Source: Pholis gunnellus (taxonomy: Eukaryota > Chordata > Actinopteri > Perciformes > Pholidae). Taken from it: a stretch of 64,000 bases of DNA. Positions 1 through 12,606 of this stretch are shown piece by piece. Below the pieces are notes generated by a model, which made no database searches, was not told the DNA's origin, and saw only the letters and a program-made list of their open reading frames with translations. Each line of letters starts with the position of its first letter. The first letter of the stretch is position 1. The stretch is from assembly GCA_910591455.2 (NCBI GenBank), contig OU342807.1:6195930-6259929 (forward strand). The letters run 5' to 3'. The translations under genes and the position numbers were made by a program.

Positions 1-1195
1 ATTGTATCACAAAGCAGTGTGTGAAATTAGCCAAACAAGTGTTCAAATCTTTGCTGAACCACCACACCCAATGACCCATGAGCTGGCTGAGCAAATTAAA
101 ATACCACAGCTGTCATCTGCAGCCAGTTCACTGGCAAATGTTTTTTTGTAATTTTAGAGGTTTGAAGCTGAAATCACAAGAGTGAAAGTGTTGTAACTCT
201 CTTAAATACAAGGCAGAAATGCTGACAAAGCAACAGTTTCTTCTTATCAAAGGGCCAAATGTAAACAAAGGTAAAATACGAGCTTTGCAGACAGGAAAAA
301 CTGCATATATTTGGATTATTTGCAAACATGACGTCACCAATAACAAACAGCGTTATTGGAAACTTGCAAATAAGAATGCAGGACATGGGTATTAAGCAAA
401 GCTACACACACACACTACTGGAAGTGTCAGCAAACTATAACTGTAATGATAGTCACCATTAAGTGTAAATTGGGGTAACCTGCTTTGTGATAAAACCCTG
501 GTTTGGGCTGGAAGGAGCAACTAAAAAGGAAGAAAAGAATAGGATGAATTTAAGTAAAACAGGAAATAATTCGGCCAAGTGGTTGCTGGATTTGCCAGAA
601 CCCCCAATCCGCATCCAGAAGCACAAACACACACACACACACACACACACTCACTGTTGCACAACAACCAGAGATACTGTAGCAGCTTTCTCAAAAGCAA
701 AGACAAGTACAACACACTAAGTGGCAGTTCTGCTGTCAGATACGCAAAACCACAGAGCAGCAGCAGAATGAGATACACACGCTGACAAGCAGTTTGAGTC
801 GAGCCACACAGCGAGGAGGTGGTTCAGTCTGCAGAGTAGCCCGGGTTTCAGTCCAGTCTGGTTTGGCCAGCAAGCCGGAGGAGGAAGTATGCTTGAGGAA
901 TGAGGGGAGGAGAACTGCAAACAGGAGGCACCAGCCTGGTTCATACTGGATGTGAAGAACAAAAGGAGCCCGGCCAAATAAACGATGTCTAAACGCAACA
1001 TTCTGCAATTTAAGGACGTTAAGTGTGATGTGTGCTCGCTTCTATTATCAGATCTACTAGGGGCAACCAAACGGGAAAGAATATCTTCTGGAAAAACAAA
1101 AGAACAGAACACTACTACGGAGAGGACGTGTGAGACAAGAGAAAATAAAGGGAAAAAAAGGGAATAAATGTGTGGATTGGTAAAAGTTAAGTTTC
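1..1195. other. Intergenic, no gene seen
   Basis: No open frame here resembles a known family. The only clear structure is a (CA)n microsatellite at 626-650. Short open frames over it give His-Thr or Cys-Val runs and are artefacts of the repeat. The right end probably holds the end of the hapstr1 3' UTR, which lies on the minus strand. Confidence 0.6.
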
Positions 1196-1201
1196 TTTAT
1201 T
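1196..1201 (-). terminator. Poly(A) signal of hapstr1
   Basis: The plus strand reads tttatt, which is AATAAA on the minus strand, 128 bases past the hapstr1 stop codon. It is the first canonical signal downstream of that stop that I noticed. Confidence 0.55.
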
Positions 1202-1328
1202 TGTAGCATTGCAACTAAGATGAAAAGGAGGAAGATTTCAAATGGTTGGCCAAGGCATCAGTCCTCATCAGCTGTCCAGTCGGCCACCAAGGAGAGGACA
1301 GAGGAGGGATTAGTGGCGTAGGAAAAGT

Positions 1329-3780
1329 TCAGAGCATCCTGTTACGTTTATGGGTAGGTGAGTCTGTGATGACATCACTACAGGGGGCGGGGCCTCGTTT
1401 ACGATTGGCTGTGGAATCCAAATGGAGCGCCATCTCCTCGGCGATGAAGGTGTTGAGGTCCACGTCATGAAGACCATTCCTGCGACGACTAAGGGGCTGG
1501 GCAGGGTGAGTTGGGGAACCAGGAGGACCGGAACGCACGGAAATGCTCGCCATGGCGCCACTAAGGCCTGGAATGAATAGAAAATAAATATGAAGCCACA
1601 GTACACACTGCATTAACTCTGGGGGTGTCATTCTTACAATGCAACGGCTTCCGGCCAAACGTGGCGTTTCTACGTACCATGCAGTGCTATGGCCTCTCTG
1701 AACGGCTGCAGGTCCGTCTCCACAGAGCTGCCCGTCTCTGGGGGTGATGGTCGGCTTGCAGACACCATGGAAACTCTTGGCGGGGCGCGAGCTGTCCGTG
1801 GAGGTGGAACTTTGCCGCACAGGAAGCTGATGAGGTCCTCGCGCCTTATAGTTCTTCTGCGTTTCTTAACCCATGCGATCACATCCTTATTCCTGCGCTG
1901 GTGGCCTAAGTGGAAGCCCAGGTCGTAGCTCCGCTGGCGGGCCTCCATACTCTCTGACGACACACAGGGACAAATGTCTTTAAAATCTGGACACCGCAAA
2001 CAAAGGTCATCACCACATCTAATGTACAGACGTTAGTTTCTGGTACTTGCCTTTGTAAAGGTTTGTGACTGCTGTGGCTGCATTCTGGAAGGGCACCCAG
2101 AGAGAGAGGCCTTGCTGCTGACATACTCTATCTGTAAATTAAATTTAAAAAGTCAGATAGTTATGGTAACTTTCCAATGTTGTTTTCACACATCTGTAGA
2201 GAAATTAAAGTCTTAACGGTCAGAAATGGGTCATTAAAATACAATTCCACTTGTAAGAAACTAACCGGCGATGATGTATTTGGAGGAGCACTTTCGCAAA
2301 TTCGGATTTCATCTAATGGCTGTCTGTAACCCCGCTATGGTCTTATTGTAAGAAGAGTATTGATACAGAACAGAGTACTGGGTTTATCACATAAATACAG
2401 GTACAAAAGCTCAGGGCCTGTGTCGTTCTCAACTACAAATCATCCTTTCATGATTTAAATCTGATCTGCAGGAGAAACCCTATGGACAGTAGGATTATGG
2501 GTTGTATTACATTGTATTAAGATGAGCATACATATGGGGAGCTTGGAAGCAGGATGTATAGACTAAGTGGGATTCGGGGGCATGACTGCACTTGACAAGA
2601 GGTCAAGAGTCTGTCTGGCAAATGGTCAACAAAGCCATTTTAAGCATTCATTTTACTCCCAGCAAACAACCCACTGATCAAATCTAACCAACCATGATGT
2701 CACCATTTGAAATATAGACGTTTTAAAACGGAGGCGCACGTTTATTTTCCGTTTCAGTATATGTCATACTTCAAGAACCACAGTGTCAGTGTTATGTTCA
2801 AAACACCCAGTAAGGCAGAGTGGACTTAACCAAGACCATGTTTACTTTAATCATAACGCCATTTTGTTCTGGGTATTTTTTTAAATGCAGTCATCAGCAA
2901 AAAGTACATTAAGTTGTGTGTCGGGAATAAAATGTCTTTGGGACGTTATGTGATAAAATCCACCAACACACCACTGCGACAATTAGCTGTCGCTGCGATA
3001 GACCATCAACAAACTAGTTGTTTTCTGTCGGCCAACACCTCCCTGTTTATCGCCATTTTGACGAACTGGTTAACTGTTAACGGGGTGGACAAAAACATTT
3101 TAAAATGAGCAATGTGTGTCGAGACAAGACGAATAGATGCAATTAAAAACAGTAAAGACACACACACCGCTGAGCCACTCGGGTCATGCATTGATAAACG
3201 CGTGCTTTATCAACGCGTTTGGCTCTGAAGGACCTCTGACAGCTTCACTGAGTCACATTCAGCCCGGTTGTCCCACACTCTGACACACTGACCGGCTATT
3301 AGCGGCTGCTATAGCGTTAGCTGCGGGTTAACGTCATCGATATCGACAAAGAGAACTGCAGAAACGCATATTTAGAACACAATTTAAGAGAATAAACAGT
3401 CACATGTCAGCCAACACACCATGGAAACAAAACACCGCTAGTTATGCTGTAGAACAAGCTGCAAACGGCTAACGTTTAGCCTCGCCAGTGCCCTTTGTGT
3501 CTCTCGCTCCGCTAGCAAGATTAGCTTCCATTAGCTCTGACAGATAGCTAGCTTGACTTGAACTTCGATATCTTGGGTACAGACCTTTGTAGAGCTGTGC
3601 TACCGCTGTGGCCGAGTTCTGAAAGAGGTGCCACAGTTTCTGCTGGCTTTGTTCCGTCTCCTCCTCGTTTGGGTCGGCCCGCTCGGCCTCTGCTAAACAC
3701 TGCCGTTCCCATTTAGAGAACCAGTGCTCGGGGCCGTGCTCTTGGATCTCCGCTTCGCCCTCCTCCTTCTTCTCCTCCAT
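1329..3780 (-). CDS. hapstr1: HUWE1-associated stress-response protein HAPSTR1 (C16orf72 family)
   Basis: Four coding exons on the minus strand: 3780-3585, 2131-2051, 1953-1678 and 1567-1329, total 792 nt, 263 residues (human about 275). The start MEEKKEEGEAEIQEHGPEHW and the later segments WVKKRRRTIRREDLISFLCG and RRRNGLHDVDLNTF match the C16orf72 family almost word for word. The family protein binds the E3 ligase HUWE1 and tunes nuclear stress signalling; that is known for the family, not read here. Exon junctions are all phase 1 and keep the frame. Intron 2 opens with GC (AAAG then gcaagt), a GC-AG intron. The C-terminus has a basic KR-rich tail. The ATG at 3780-3778 starts the conserved N-terminus and is taken as the true start. 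It is transcribed away from the abcg2-like gene. Confidence 0.95.
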
Positions 3781-4000
3781 AGCTAACGGTAGACGTTAGC
3801 TAGGTTAGCTTATAAGCTAGCCTTCGTATGAAATACAGGATCGCTTGGTTTGCGGAGATACTTAACTGTCTTTCTTTTGTACTCTATTGGAGAAATACGT
3901 TTCACAACCCTAACAAGCTATAGAAAAGGGAAAAAAACAGTTGCTGTTAAGGTCGCATTGTGAACGTCTTAAATTCCGCCCGCACGCCCAGTGTAACACA
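3300..4000. promoter_or_regulatory. Probable hapstr1 promoter and 5' region
   Basis: This stretch surrounds the hapstr1 start codon at 3780. It is richer in GC and CpG than the flanking DNA and is crowded with gctagc, gttagc and gctaac words. A transcription start on the minus strand somewhere in 3785-4000 is inferred from the position of the first coding exon. No TATA box was recognised. Confidence 0.4.
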
Positions 4001-4263
4001 CACCAAACTAAGAAACACGATGACAACACCTAAGAATTTCTGGTGCTGGCCACGCCTATTTTATCGCTGTACTGAAAAACGATTGGCTGCAGAGATTTCT
4101 GTGGGCGGTTCTTGGTGCTGAACACGAAGCCTGATTGGACAACGGTAAAAAAGAGAAAAGGTCAGAGAAAAACAAAGTTGATCCCACCCAGGATATTCTC
4201 TCTAGCCTGCCATACAGCATTCTGTACAGCAGGGGGCAACCTGGCCATGGAAATGTGGGCCAT

Positions 4264-5030
4264 AACAATATGTGATCAAAGGTATATGGACAGCCCTGTA
4301 TAAACTAGCATACATATTTTTCCAAGTGACAATTATGGGGTCATGCTAAATGGCCACTGTAACCCCAGAAATCTGAATCTTAAGTTTGCACATACAAGGA
4401 TTTTGTCTTGGTGTTTTGTTGCATAAGGATAAATACAGTTGAAAAGTCAAGAGACATAACATTTACAATATTAAAATGAACAAAAGTGTGAGAAAAATAT
4501 GTAAAAATGCGTCTGTTTTTAAAATAGAACCACTGTACAGTATCTCAAGTGGTCAAGTTAGAGAGTCAGAGGTTAGTAAACTGATTCAATAAAATCTATA
4601 ATGCTTCAAAAGTTACCCAAGAATTAGCCACCATAAACTACTGGTCATAGCAGACCAATTAAGGCTGTAGGAGTCAAACCCCTGAGCTGAGATTGGACTC
4701 TCAATTCTAATTAAATCAACTTGTCAGTTGTAAGAGTAATTTTAACAATGTGTTATTTCCTCTTATAAAAGTTAGTGTTGCTTTAAGGAATTTGAGTGAT
4801 CCAGGACATGTGCTTTCAACTTTGTTGCAACAGTTAGGTGACAGCCCTTTCCTTTTTCAATGTGACAAAACCAGGCCCATAGATAAAAAAGTGTTTCCCA
4901 GCTTGGTTTGGAAGACCTTGACTGGCCTGCAGAAAGCCTTGACCTCAACCCCATCCAACACCTATGGGATGTTAATGTGAGCCAAGCCTTATCGCCAAAC
5001 ATGAATGACCCCCATGCTCCCCCAGGACCC
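4264..5030 (+). mobile_element. Degraded Tc1/mariner-type DNA transposon
   Basis: Bases 4923-4970 read W-P-A-E-S-L-D-L-N-P-I-Q-H-L-W-D, a decayed form of the PDLNPIEHLWDELERR block around the last catalytic Asp of Tc1-like transposases. The frame is lost soon after. The left part near 4275 (caaaggtatatggacagccc) resembles the terminal sequence of such fish elements. No intact transposase or clear terminal repeat pair remains. It sits between hapstr1 and the abcg2-like gene. Confidence 0.65.
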
Positions 5031-5056
5031 TGAATACAGAAAAACACGTATTGACA

Positions 5057-5080
5057 ATGGATGGATGGATGGATGGATGA
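5057..5080. repeat. (GGAT)n tetranucleotide repeat
   Basis: About five to six copies of atgg/ggat in a row just right of the transposon relic. Confidence 0.9.
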
Positions 5081-5379
5081 CACTTGCACTGCATATAAAC
5101 AGCACTATTCACCATATAAATATTGTCACCTGTCAATCACCATGAACTATTAGCTCACAACTTGTTGTGCTTCTTGGGTGCGTTAAGATTTTGGGTTGAA
5201 AGTTCAATGTCACACTATCTTTTTGAAAACAGCCACAAGTCTAGGGGATAAGGATTGAGAGAGTCCAAAGATCAGATGTTTATAACCGGGAAGCGACTGG
5301 TTACATGCTCGCTCACCTGTCTCACCTGTCTCTCTGTCTCCCTCTGTCCGACTGCACATCTCTGTGTGTCAGACTGTAC

Positions 5380-5412
<33 letters not shown>

Positions 5413-5476
5413 TCTCATCAAATCCCAGTTTCTGACCCCGTTTATTCTCTGCTGGCAGCGCTGTTATTTTTTGAAG

Positions 5477-7048
5477 ATGTCTAAGGGGGAGCAGACTGTT
5501 TGCGGTGTTGATGAGTATTTCCAGGAACGAGGGCCAACTGTCACATACAGCAACTTGCTGTACTGTGTTCATGAGACGAGGTTGTGCTGCAAGAGAGGTC
5601 GTGACAAATACATCCTCAACGATGTAAGGTAGGACATGATACTTTCCTTTGAGTGTGTATGCGTATACACACTCACACACACACACAGCATGATGTGTAA
5701 TTGACTGCATTATCACTTGGCGGTGACTGTATGTTAGCATGCCAGGGCTATCAGTATGACAAAACACTCCAGGTGTTTCTTCACCGCGCTTTCCTGTTTT
5801 CATACAAATACCCTATGCATGGTTGCTGTACATCTGACAATAAGTAAGTTATGAGAAGTGTTGTTACGTTTGTGGCTCATTTCATCGAACCTGTGTATCA
5901 TTATATACATTTTATAGGGAACTTGATCAATCTATTTATTTGTGTATTGTTTTATTGAGACAAAAATAGGAGAAACGGAAACAAAGTCAAACGTTTTCTG
6001 GTATCAGATCCTAAGCCAGAGGGAATGCATTTAAATAATACACAAGTATTTTGGCTTTGGCTTTTAAAGCTACAATATATCATGGTAATTAAACATAACT
6101 GATTCTAGATCATTTTGTTATTTTTAAAGTGTTCTCTGTAAATAAAATGACTTGACTTGATTTTCTGGTTGGCTGTTGCAGTGGCATCATGAGGCCTGGG
6201 ATGAATGCCATCATGGGCGCCACAGGAAGTGGTAAAACATCGTAAGAAACATGTTTATGTACACGCATCACACATGTACAACCCCAACCAAATGCATATT
6301 AGTTTCTTTCTCTTTTTGTCAGACTCCTGGATGTAATCGCTGGGAGAAAAGACCCTGCTGGACTGAAGCAAGGAAAAATCATGGTGGACGGCAAAGCCGT
6401 CTCGTCTGACCTCAGGCTCAGCTCTGCTTATGTTGTCCAGGTACACAAATACATACAAACATACACACACATTCTTTACCATTATCATATTTTGGATTCC
6501 TCTGAGTACTTCGGGCCTTCATCATTCGCGTGCTTCCAGGACGATATCCTGATGGGCACTCTGTCTGTGAGGGAGAACCTTCTGTTCAGTGCCAACCTGC
6601 GTCTCAACCCTCAGCATCACTCCTCCACGGATAAAAACAACAGAGTGGATGCCATCATTCAAGACCTTGGCCTAACAGACTGTGCAGGCACCAAGGTACA
6701 GCGCTACACACACAAGCTAATAGCTGCTGCACAAAAGACTGTTAGTTTACAAATATCTTAACTAGGAATAAGCAGAAGCACTTATTTAAAGATTGTTAAA
6801 GGACAATTGATCTTAATAACTTCCGTAATCCTACCCAAATGGGAGAATAGGGTTAAATTATAAGGTGCACAAATGGAAAAAAATGACTCTGTGGCTGTCT
6901 AATGTCCCACATGTATGAGTGGCAGACATTTATTTGTTCTCTTTAAGCAAAGGAAAAAAAACTTATATAAAGACAGCCCAAAAAGTCCAAAACATTGACA
7001 GGAGTATTTAGTATTTTTCACGCTTGCTGTTCAGCTTAGTGCTCAAGG

Positions 7049-7118
<70 letters not shown>

Positions 7119-10100
7119 GTGTGCATGTGCAGATAGGGACAGAGTTTCTGCGTGGCGTATCTGGAGGTGAAAGGAAGAGGTGCAGCATCGGGATGGAGCT
7201 CATCACCTCTCCCTCTTTGCTGTTTCTGGATGAACCGACCACCGGACTGGATTCTAACACTGCAAACTGTATCATCAACCTACTAAACAGGTACAACACA
7301 ATTACTAATTACTTCTACATTAGAAAACGCTTACTGTGTATACGCATAAGATAAACATGACAACTGAAGCATACAATGCTGCTGAAGATGGCGAGTGAAT
7401 CAGCAGCACCTTCACCATCGACTGCTGTCTTTGTGTTTTCTGTAACAATATGAATGCAATCAAATTCCTTATGTATATCCAGGCTGGCCAGAAGTGGTAA
7501 GACTGTGATCTTCTCCATCCACCAGCCACGCTACTCCATCTTCAGACAGTTCGACCATCTGACTCTGATGCATAAAGGGGAGGTGGTGTACTCAGGCGCA
7601 GCAGCCCAGGCACTGGAATACTTCACAAACCTCGGTATGTGTGTTTGTGTGTTTGCTATGAAAGGTGTAGTACCTTGACTAGGAATGTGTTGTAATATAA
7701 TGTGATGAATCCTTATAAAAAAAAGGGAAATTGTATAGCCATATGAAGTCATCATGCTGGACAGCCAGCTACTTCAATTTAGCTTCTGTTTTTACAATAA
7801 TCATGAACAGTAAACTACTACTGTTCTACTAAGTCTCTTTCACTTATTACAGTGCTACATGTGTCTGTATTTGATATATTTTCATGTGTGTGTGTGTGTG
7901 TTTTCGTTCAGGCTACCAAATTGAGGCCTTCAACAACCCTGCTGATTTCTTCATGGACGTCACAAATGGAGAGGCAAAATCAACATTAGTGTCATTTACT
8001 GCAGGTACACCTACACAAAACACACACACACAGTTTAGGTAAATAGCACCAACAGAGGCTTTAGGCCTGTTTTTTGGTGATTTGTTAGTATGAATACATT
8101 CATGTGTCCAAGTCATATTGGGCTTAAAGTTTAAAATATAGACAATGAGATGACATATTAAAAAAACCCACATAAGTTAGGGTCGGGAGGTGATAAATGT
8201 AGCAAACCAAAGATAATGATGATACTGACAAGAAGTCACAGAGGATGTCCTCCAAAATATGATTACAGCATTTACAATTTTCTCAAAATGTCAAACTACT
8301 CCTTTAACCAGATTTAGATTTTAGTCTAGACGCCCAGATCCCATTTTTTCAGTTTTCAAATCACCTCAAAGACTGCTATATAAAGATAGAAGTTTATTCT
8401 GTTGTCCGTATCTACAAAATGTCGATGCATAGGTAAAAACCCATTGGCAGACAAGTACCGCCAGTCCCAGCTGTGCCGGAATGTGCTCGATGAGTTGGAC
8501 CAGGTGAACCAGAGCATCGCTGGCGGGGCCAAAGGTCAAGACGAGGCAGCTGACTACGCTACCTCTTTCCTCTACCAGGTCAGCCAACGCCGCAATTCAG
8601 AAACACATTCAAACGTTGGATGAAACACTCTTTTTACATTAAAAAACTATACAAAATAAATATCCATTTGAGGGAATTAAAATCTCAGTTGCTATTCATT
8701 TTTATGATTAACCTGAAATCGAAATGAGTTTACGATGTTACGTCATAGAGTTTAATGACTGTGCCAGCCAGCTAAGTCAGTGTGCCCGCTGAATGAACCC
8801 TGTTTATGACTCTCATCATGTTCATAAAAAACAATTCATGTCTGTGTGTGTGTGTGTGTGTGCGTGTGTGTGTGAGAGACAGTTGCGCGTGGTGTGTGGT
8901 AGGACAGTTCTGAACTCTCTGAGGAACCCTCAGACCTCGTATGCCCAGTTGGCTCTCAACATCTTCTTTGCTATCCTGGTGGGACTCATTTATTACCAAA
9001 TGCCCTTGACACTGCCCGAGGCTTTACAGAACAGGTAGAGTACCATAACCTGCAGCATAATGCTAGTTTAAATCCGCTTCTGTACATGTGCCCCCTTTCC
9101 TCAGTCCATCTCAAGGCCAAAATACAACGTAACTACTTATTGGAAATAGAAGATAATATCAAAGGTGTTTCCTTTATTGAAGGTTTTCATTGGACATTAT
9201 TACATGGCATAGACAGTATAATGTGGTGACACAGCACATTTGAATACCTCTATATCAGAAGAGGCTGCGAGAACAATGACTTAGGCTGTCAAAGTACAAA
9301 AACAAAAGATTTACTTTTCAGAATATGCAATTTGAAATACAGTAAATGAGTGAGATAAGTCGCCATGATATCAAGATGAGGAAACGTTTATGATGCCATA
9401 CCACCCTTAAATTTAAGTTGATAAACCCAGGTCAGAGCAGATTAATTGACAATCAGATAACTCTCTCTCTCTCTCTCTCTGGACGACAGGAGTGGAGCGT
9501 TCTTCTTCCTTATCATCAACATGGTGTTTGGGAATCTCTCTGCTGTTGAACTCTTTATCAATGAAAGAGCGATATTCATGTGAGTGAAAGATAAAAGTTA
9601 CGTGTTGAACTGCAGACTTATGCACTTATGACTACGAAGATGTTCAATGTCTAGATAGGTTTATGTGGATCACATTTTTTCTTTTTATTGTAAACAAAAC
9701 CTGTGAAAAGACCAAAACCAACAATGCATTTGGTTCATCAAAATTCAGATTGTAGTTCCATTTTACTACATAGGAAAAATACAAAAAAACCATATTGTAT
9801 ATGGAGAGTGGAGGATGAGTTAAGGAGTCTCACAGCCAGAGGAAAGAAGCTGTTTTGAAGTCTGGTGGTACGGAAACTGATATTTCTGTATCTCTTGGGT
9901 GAACTTGTTGTGACTGCGGTGGGTGTTAAAATCCCTTTCGCTCTTCGCAGGCTCCTCTTCTCACCAATATTACTGATACTCGGTAGATGGGTACCAATGA
10001 TGTTTTGAGCGGTTTTAATGACCCGCTGTAGAGCCCTCTTCTCCTGGGCTGTGCACATTCCATGCCAGTTTGTAATGCTTCCAGTTAGGATGCCATCAGC

Positions 10101-12606
10101 TCCTTGGTTTTACTGACGTTGAGCAGTGGGTTGTTCTCTGAGCACCAGTGAGGGCTGAGTGGAGAGCCGTGGAGACGGCATCCTCTGTGGATCCGTTGGC
10201 TCTGTATGCAAACTGGTAATAGTCCAGGTTGGGGCGAGTGCTACAGGGTGATAGACTCTGCAGACTTTTTAGGTACAGGAACGATGGTGGCTGTCTTGAA
10301 GCAGGCGGGAACACTCTCCTTTAGCTGCAGTTAGCTGGTCGGCACATGTTTTTTAGTACACGACCAGGGATGCTGTCGGGCCCAGCAACTTGACTCATAT
10401 TTTTGAGGGTTTTTCACACATCCGCTGTGGATAATGACAGTTGCTGGTCCTCTGGAGGCGGGGCAGACTTGACAGCTGACTCTTTGTTGAGGAGACCAGA
10501 GTGAGCATTAAAGGTGTTCAGCTCACCTGGGAACGTGGCCTCACACATGATGGGGGCCCTCCTGCTTTTACAGCCTGTGACACTTTGGATCGCCTGCCAC
10601 ATATCTTTAGTGCTGTTGGTGTTGAGGTCTCTCATCAGTCTCTCTTGACGCCTCCGCTTTGCCACCTTGATCCCAGCTTTCAGTCTTGCTCTGGCGATGA
10701 TCTTGCTCATCTCAATAATACTTTCCGGCTTCCCTTTTCTGTCTGTGGCACTCAGCCCCAAGTGCATTTATTTCTACAAAAGATATACATCTTTAACAGG
10801 CCATATAGTTTTGTTTTTAAGTAAATAGGGAATTAGTTGCGGACTATTTTCAGTTACTTGCGGATTAATAAACATTTGATGCGAGAGTTGAGTTTTTATT
10901 GCAGCGGGACGGTGTGTGTGGGATTGAGTAAAATAATAATGTGTTTTTACCAGTTTGTGGTAAACAAAAGAGCTCTACGGCACAGAGGAATAAGATATAT
11001 GTCAGACCTCGGCCACACAGATAAGAACGTGCAATTCATTGTTGATGGTTTTGTTCATGGGATTTGTTGACCAGCACGAGCCATATGATATACATTGATG
11101 GCTCAACATTGTGTCATGAATTCAAAGATTGTCAGTGAATACTGTGAATCCTTTACAATCACATTGTTTTTAAATGTGCCACAATGTTTTTTATGTATTT
11201 GTCAACGTGTTTCTTTGTTAATATTCCTTGCAGTCACGAGAACTCCAGTGGCTATTACCGCACGTCTGTCTACTTCCTGTCCAAGATCTTTGCTGATCTC
11301 ATCCCCAACCGCATCATCCCCATCTTTGTGTTTTCAGCCATCGCCTACTACATGATGGGTATTTCTCACACATACCGTCTACACGGAGAATACACACCAT
11401 ATTGTATTGTGCAGGTGCTCTTATGTTCATGTCCTTGAGATGACTGTCGTACCTGAACTTTAGGACTTTGTCATTTCCCCCCAGGTGACGTAGTGAGTGA
11501 AAGCATCGAATTCTGTAGTAAATAAGGAAACAATCCATAATTCTTTCCACACAGGCTTGGCTTCACTCCAATGAGGTTCAAGTTTTGAGAAATAAAATCT
11601 GGAGGACAGGGAGCTGCCTGTTCTAGTTTTGCATGTCTTCCTAATTTATGCTCCTGCTGTTGATCTCTTTGTATCTGGAACCTTTCATTTGACCTTTCAG
11701 CCACGTCTAAAGACCCACAACAGGGAACCTGCTAAAAGCAATACTCTGGATGTTAATAAAATGTCCTTTCTCATACTCATTTCTGTCTTCCTGTTTACAT
11801 TTGTCCACCACCCTTTCAGGATTGAAGCCTTCCTTCGAGGCCTTCTTGTGTTTCGCCCTGACCATGTCTCTGGTCAGTCTGGCAGGAGTCGGTCTGGCCT
11901 TCCTCGTCTCAGCGAGTGTATCTTCATTTGCCATGGCCAACATCCTCATTGCTCTGCCCTTCGTCTTCATGATGGTGAGATGTTGAGGCACACACACAAA
12001 ATATACATGGCTGAGATCATAACGTGTAATTATTGGTAAAGTGTAATATTCTCTCTTTTCCTTCTTCATTTTCCTATTTTTTAGGTTTTTGGTGGTTTTC
12101 TTGTCAACCTCAATGCCATGCTGAGCTGGCTCTCCTGGGTGCAATGGTTCAGTATCTTCAAATATGGACTGAATGTAAGCGATGGAAAATAGGCAGATCA
12201 AGAGCAGAAGGGTGTGGTTGTGAGAATGAGATCAGCGGGGCTGAATTTAATCTTGTCTTCATCTGTAGCATTGAAGGTGTTCAGCCCAATCTCTTTTCTG
12301 TCTCTCTCAGGCTGCATTCATCAACGAGATGTCAGGACAGTTGTTCTACAGCAACACCACCATGTGAGTGTTGAGCGATTACACAGCCACTACTTTACAC
12401 ACAATGACCCCCACACACACACACACACATACTGAGCCTCTCTTGTCTGTTGCTGCAGTATCCCAGGGGAGGTGTTTCTGAAAAGCCAGGACATTGACTA
12501 CTCTGTTTGGGGCTTCTGGCAGAACCAGGTGGCTCTGCTGGGAATCGTATTGGTCTCCATGTTCCTGGCCTACATACAGCTGCGAAGAATAAACCGCTGG
12601 AAATGA
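5477..12606 (+). CDS. abcg2: ABCG2-type ABC half-transporter
   Basis: Fifteen coding exons: 5477-5628, 6182-6241, 6323-6440, 6540-6695, 7133-7290, 7483-7634, 7912-8004, 8433-8578, 8883-9034, 9490-9579, 11234-11358, 11820-11974, 12085-12174, 12311-12363, 12459-12606. They total 1848 nt, 615 residues (human ABCG2 655). The order is an N-terminal nucleotide-binding domain then six membrane segments, the ABCG layout. Walker A is GATGSGKT (Lys about 69), the signature is VSGGERKR (about 171-178), and Walker B is LLFLDEPTTGLD (catalytic Glu about 196). Residues matching human N436, F439 and R482 are kept. The last extracellular loop is short and has no cysteine, although a glycosylation sequon (N-T-T, about 564) remains. 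ABCG2 exports drugs, urate and porphyrins as a dimer at the plasma membrane. Fish carry several abcg2 paralogues, and I cannot say which one this is. The start is the first ATG in frame with the conserved domain. Confidence 0.93.
7054..7114. repeat. (TG)n microsatellite in abcg2-like intron 4
   Basis: About 30 TG units ending 18 bases before the splice acceptor of exon 5 (exon start 7133). The repeat stands close to where the polypyrimidine tract would be. Confidence 0.97.
8843..8874. repeat. (TG)n microsatellite in abcg2-like intron 8
   Basis: About 16 units with one tgcg break, ending 8 bases before the exon 9 start at 8883. The acceptor is gagacag. Confidence 0.95.
9738..10770 (-). mobile_element. 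LINE (non-LTR retrotransposon) relic, antisense in abcg2-like intron 10
   Basis: Three minus-strand open pieces lie in family order. 10767-10414 (KIIARARLKAGIKVAKRRRQ, then a DMWQAIQSVTG block) looks like the linker between endonuclease and reverse transcriptase. 10314-10096 has YYQFAYRANGSTEDAVSTAL, a reverse-transcriptase block. 10058-9738 has the C-terminal TTRLQNSFFPLAVRLLN type of motif. Most of the reverse transcriptase is missing and the pieces are in different frames, so the copy is dead and internally deleted. It makes intron 10 (9580-11233) the longest in the gene. The clade was not assigned. Confidence 0.75.

Noticed and set aside
717..1112. 131-residue minus-strand frame left of hapstr1
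   Set aside because: No domain or recognisable motif, no splice link to hapstr1, and overlapping frames of similar size on both strands.
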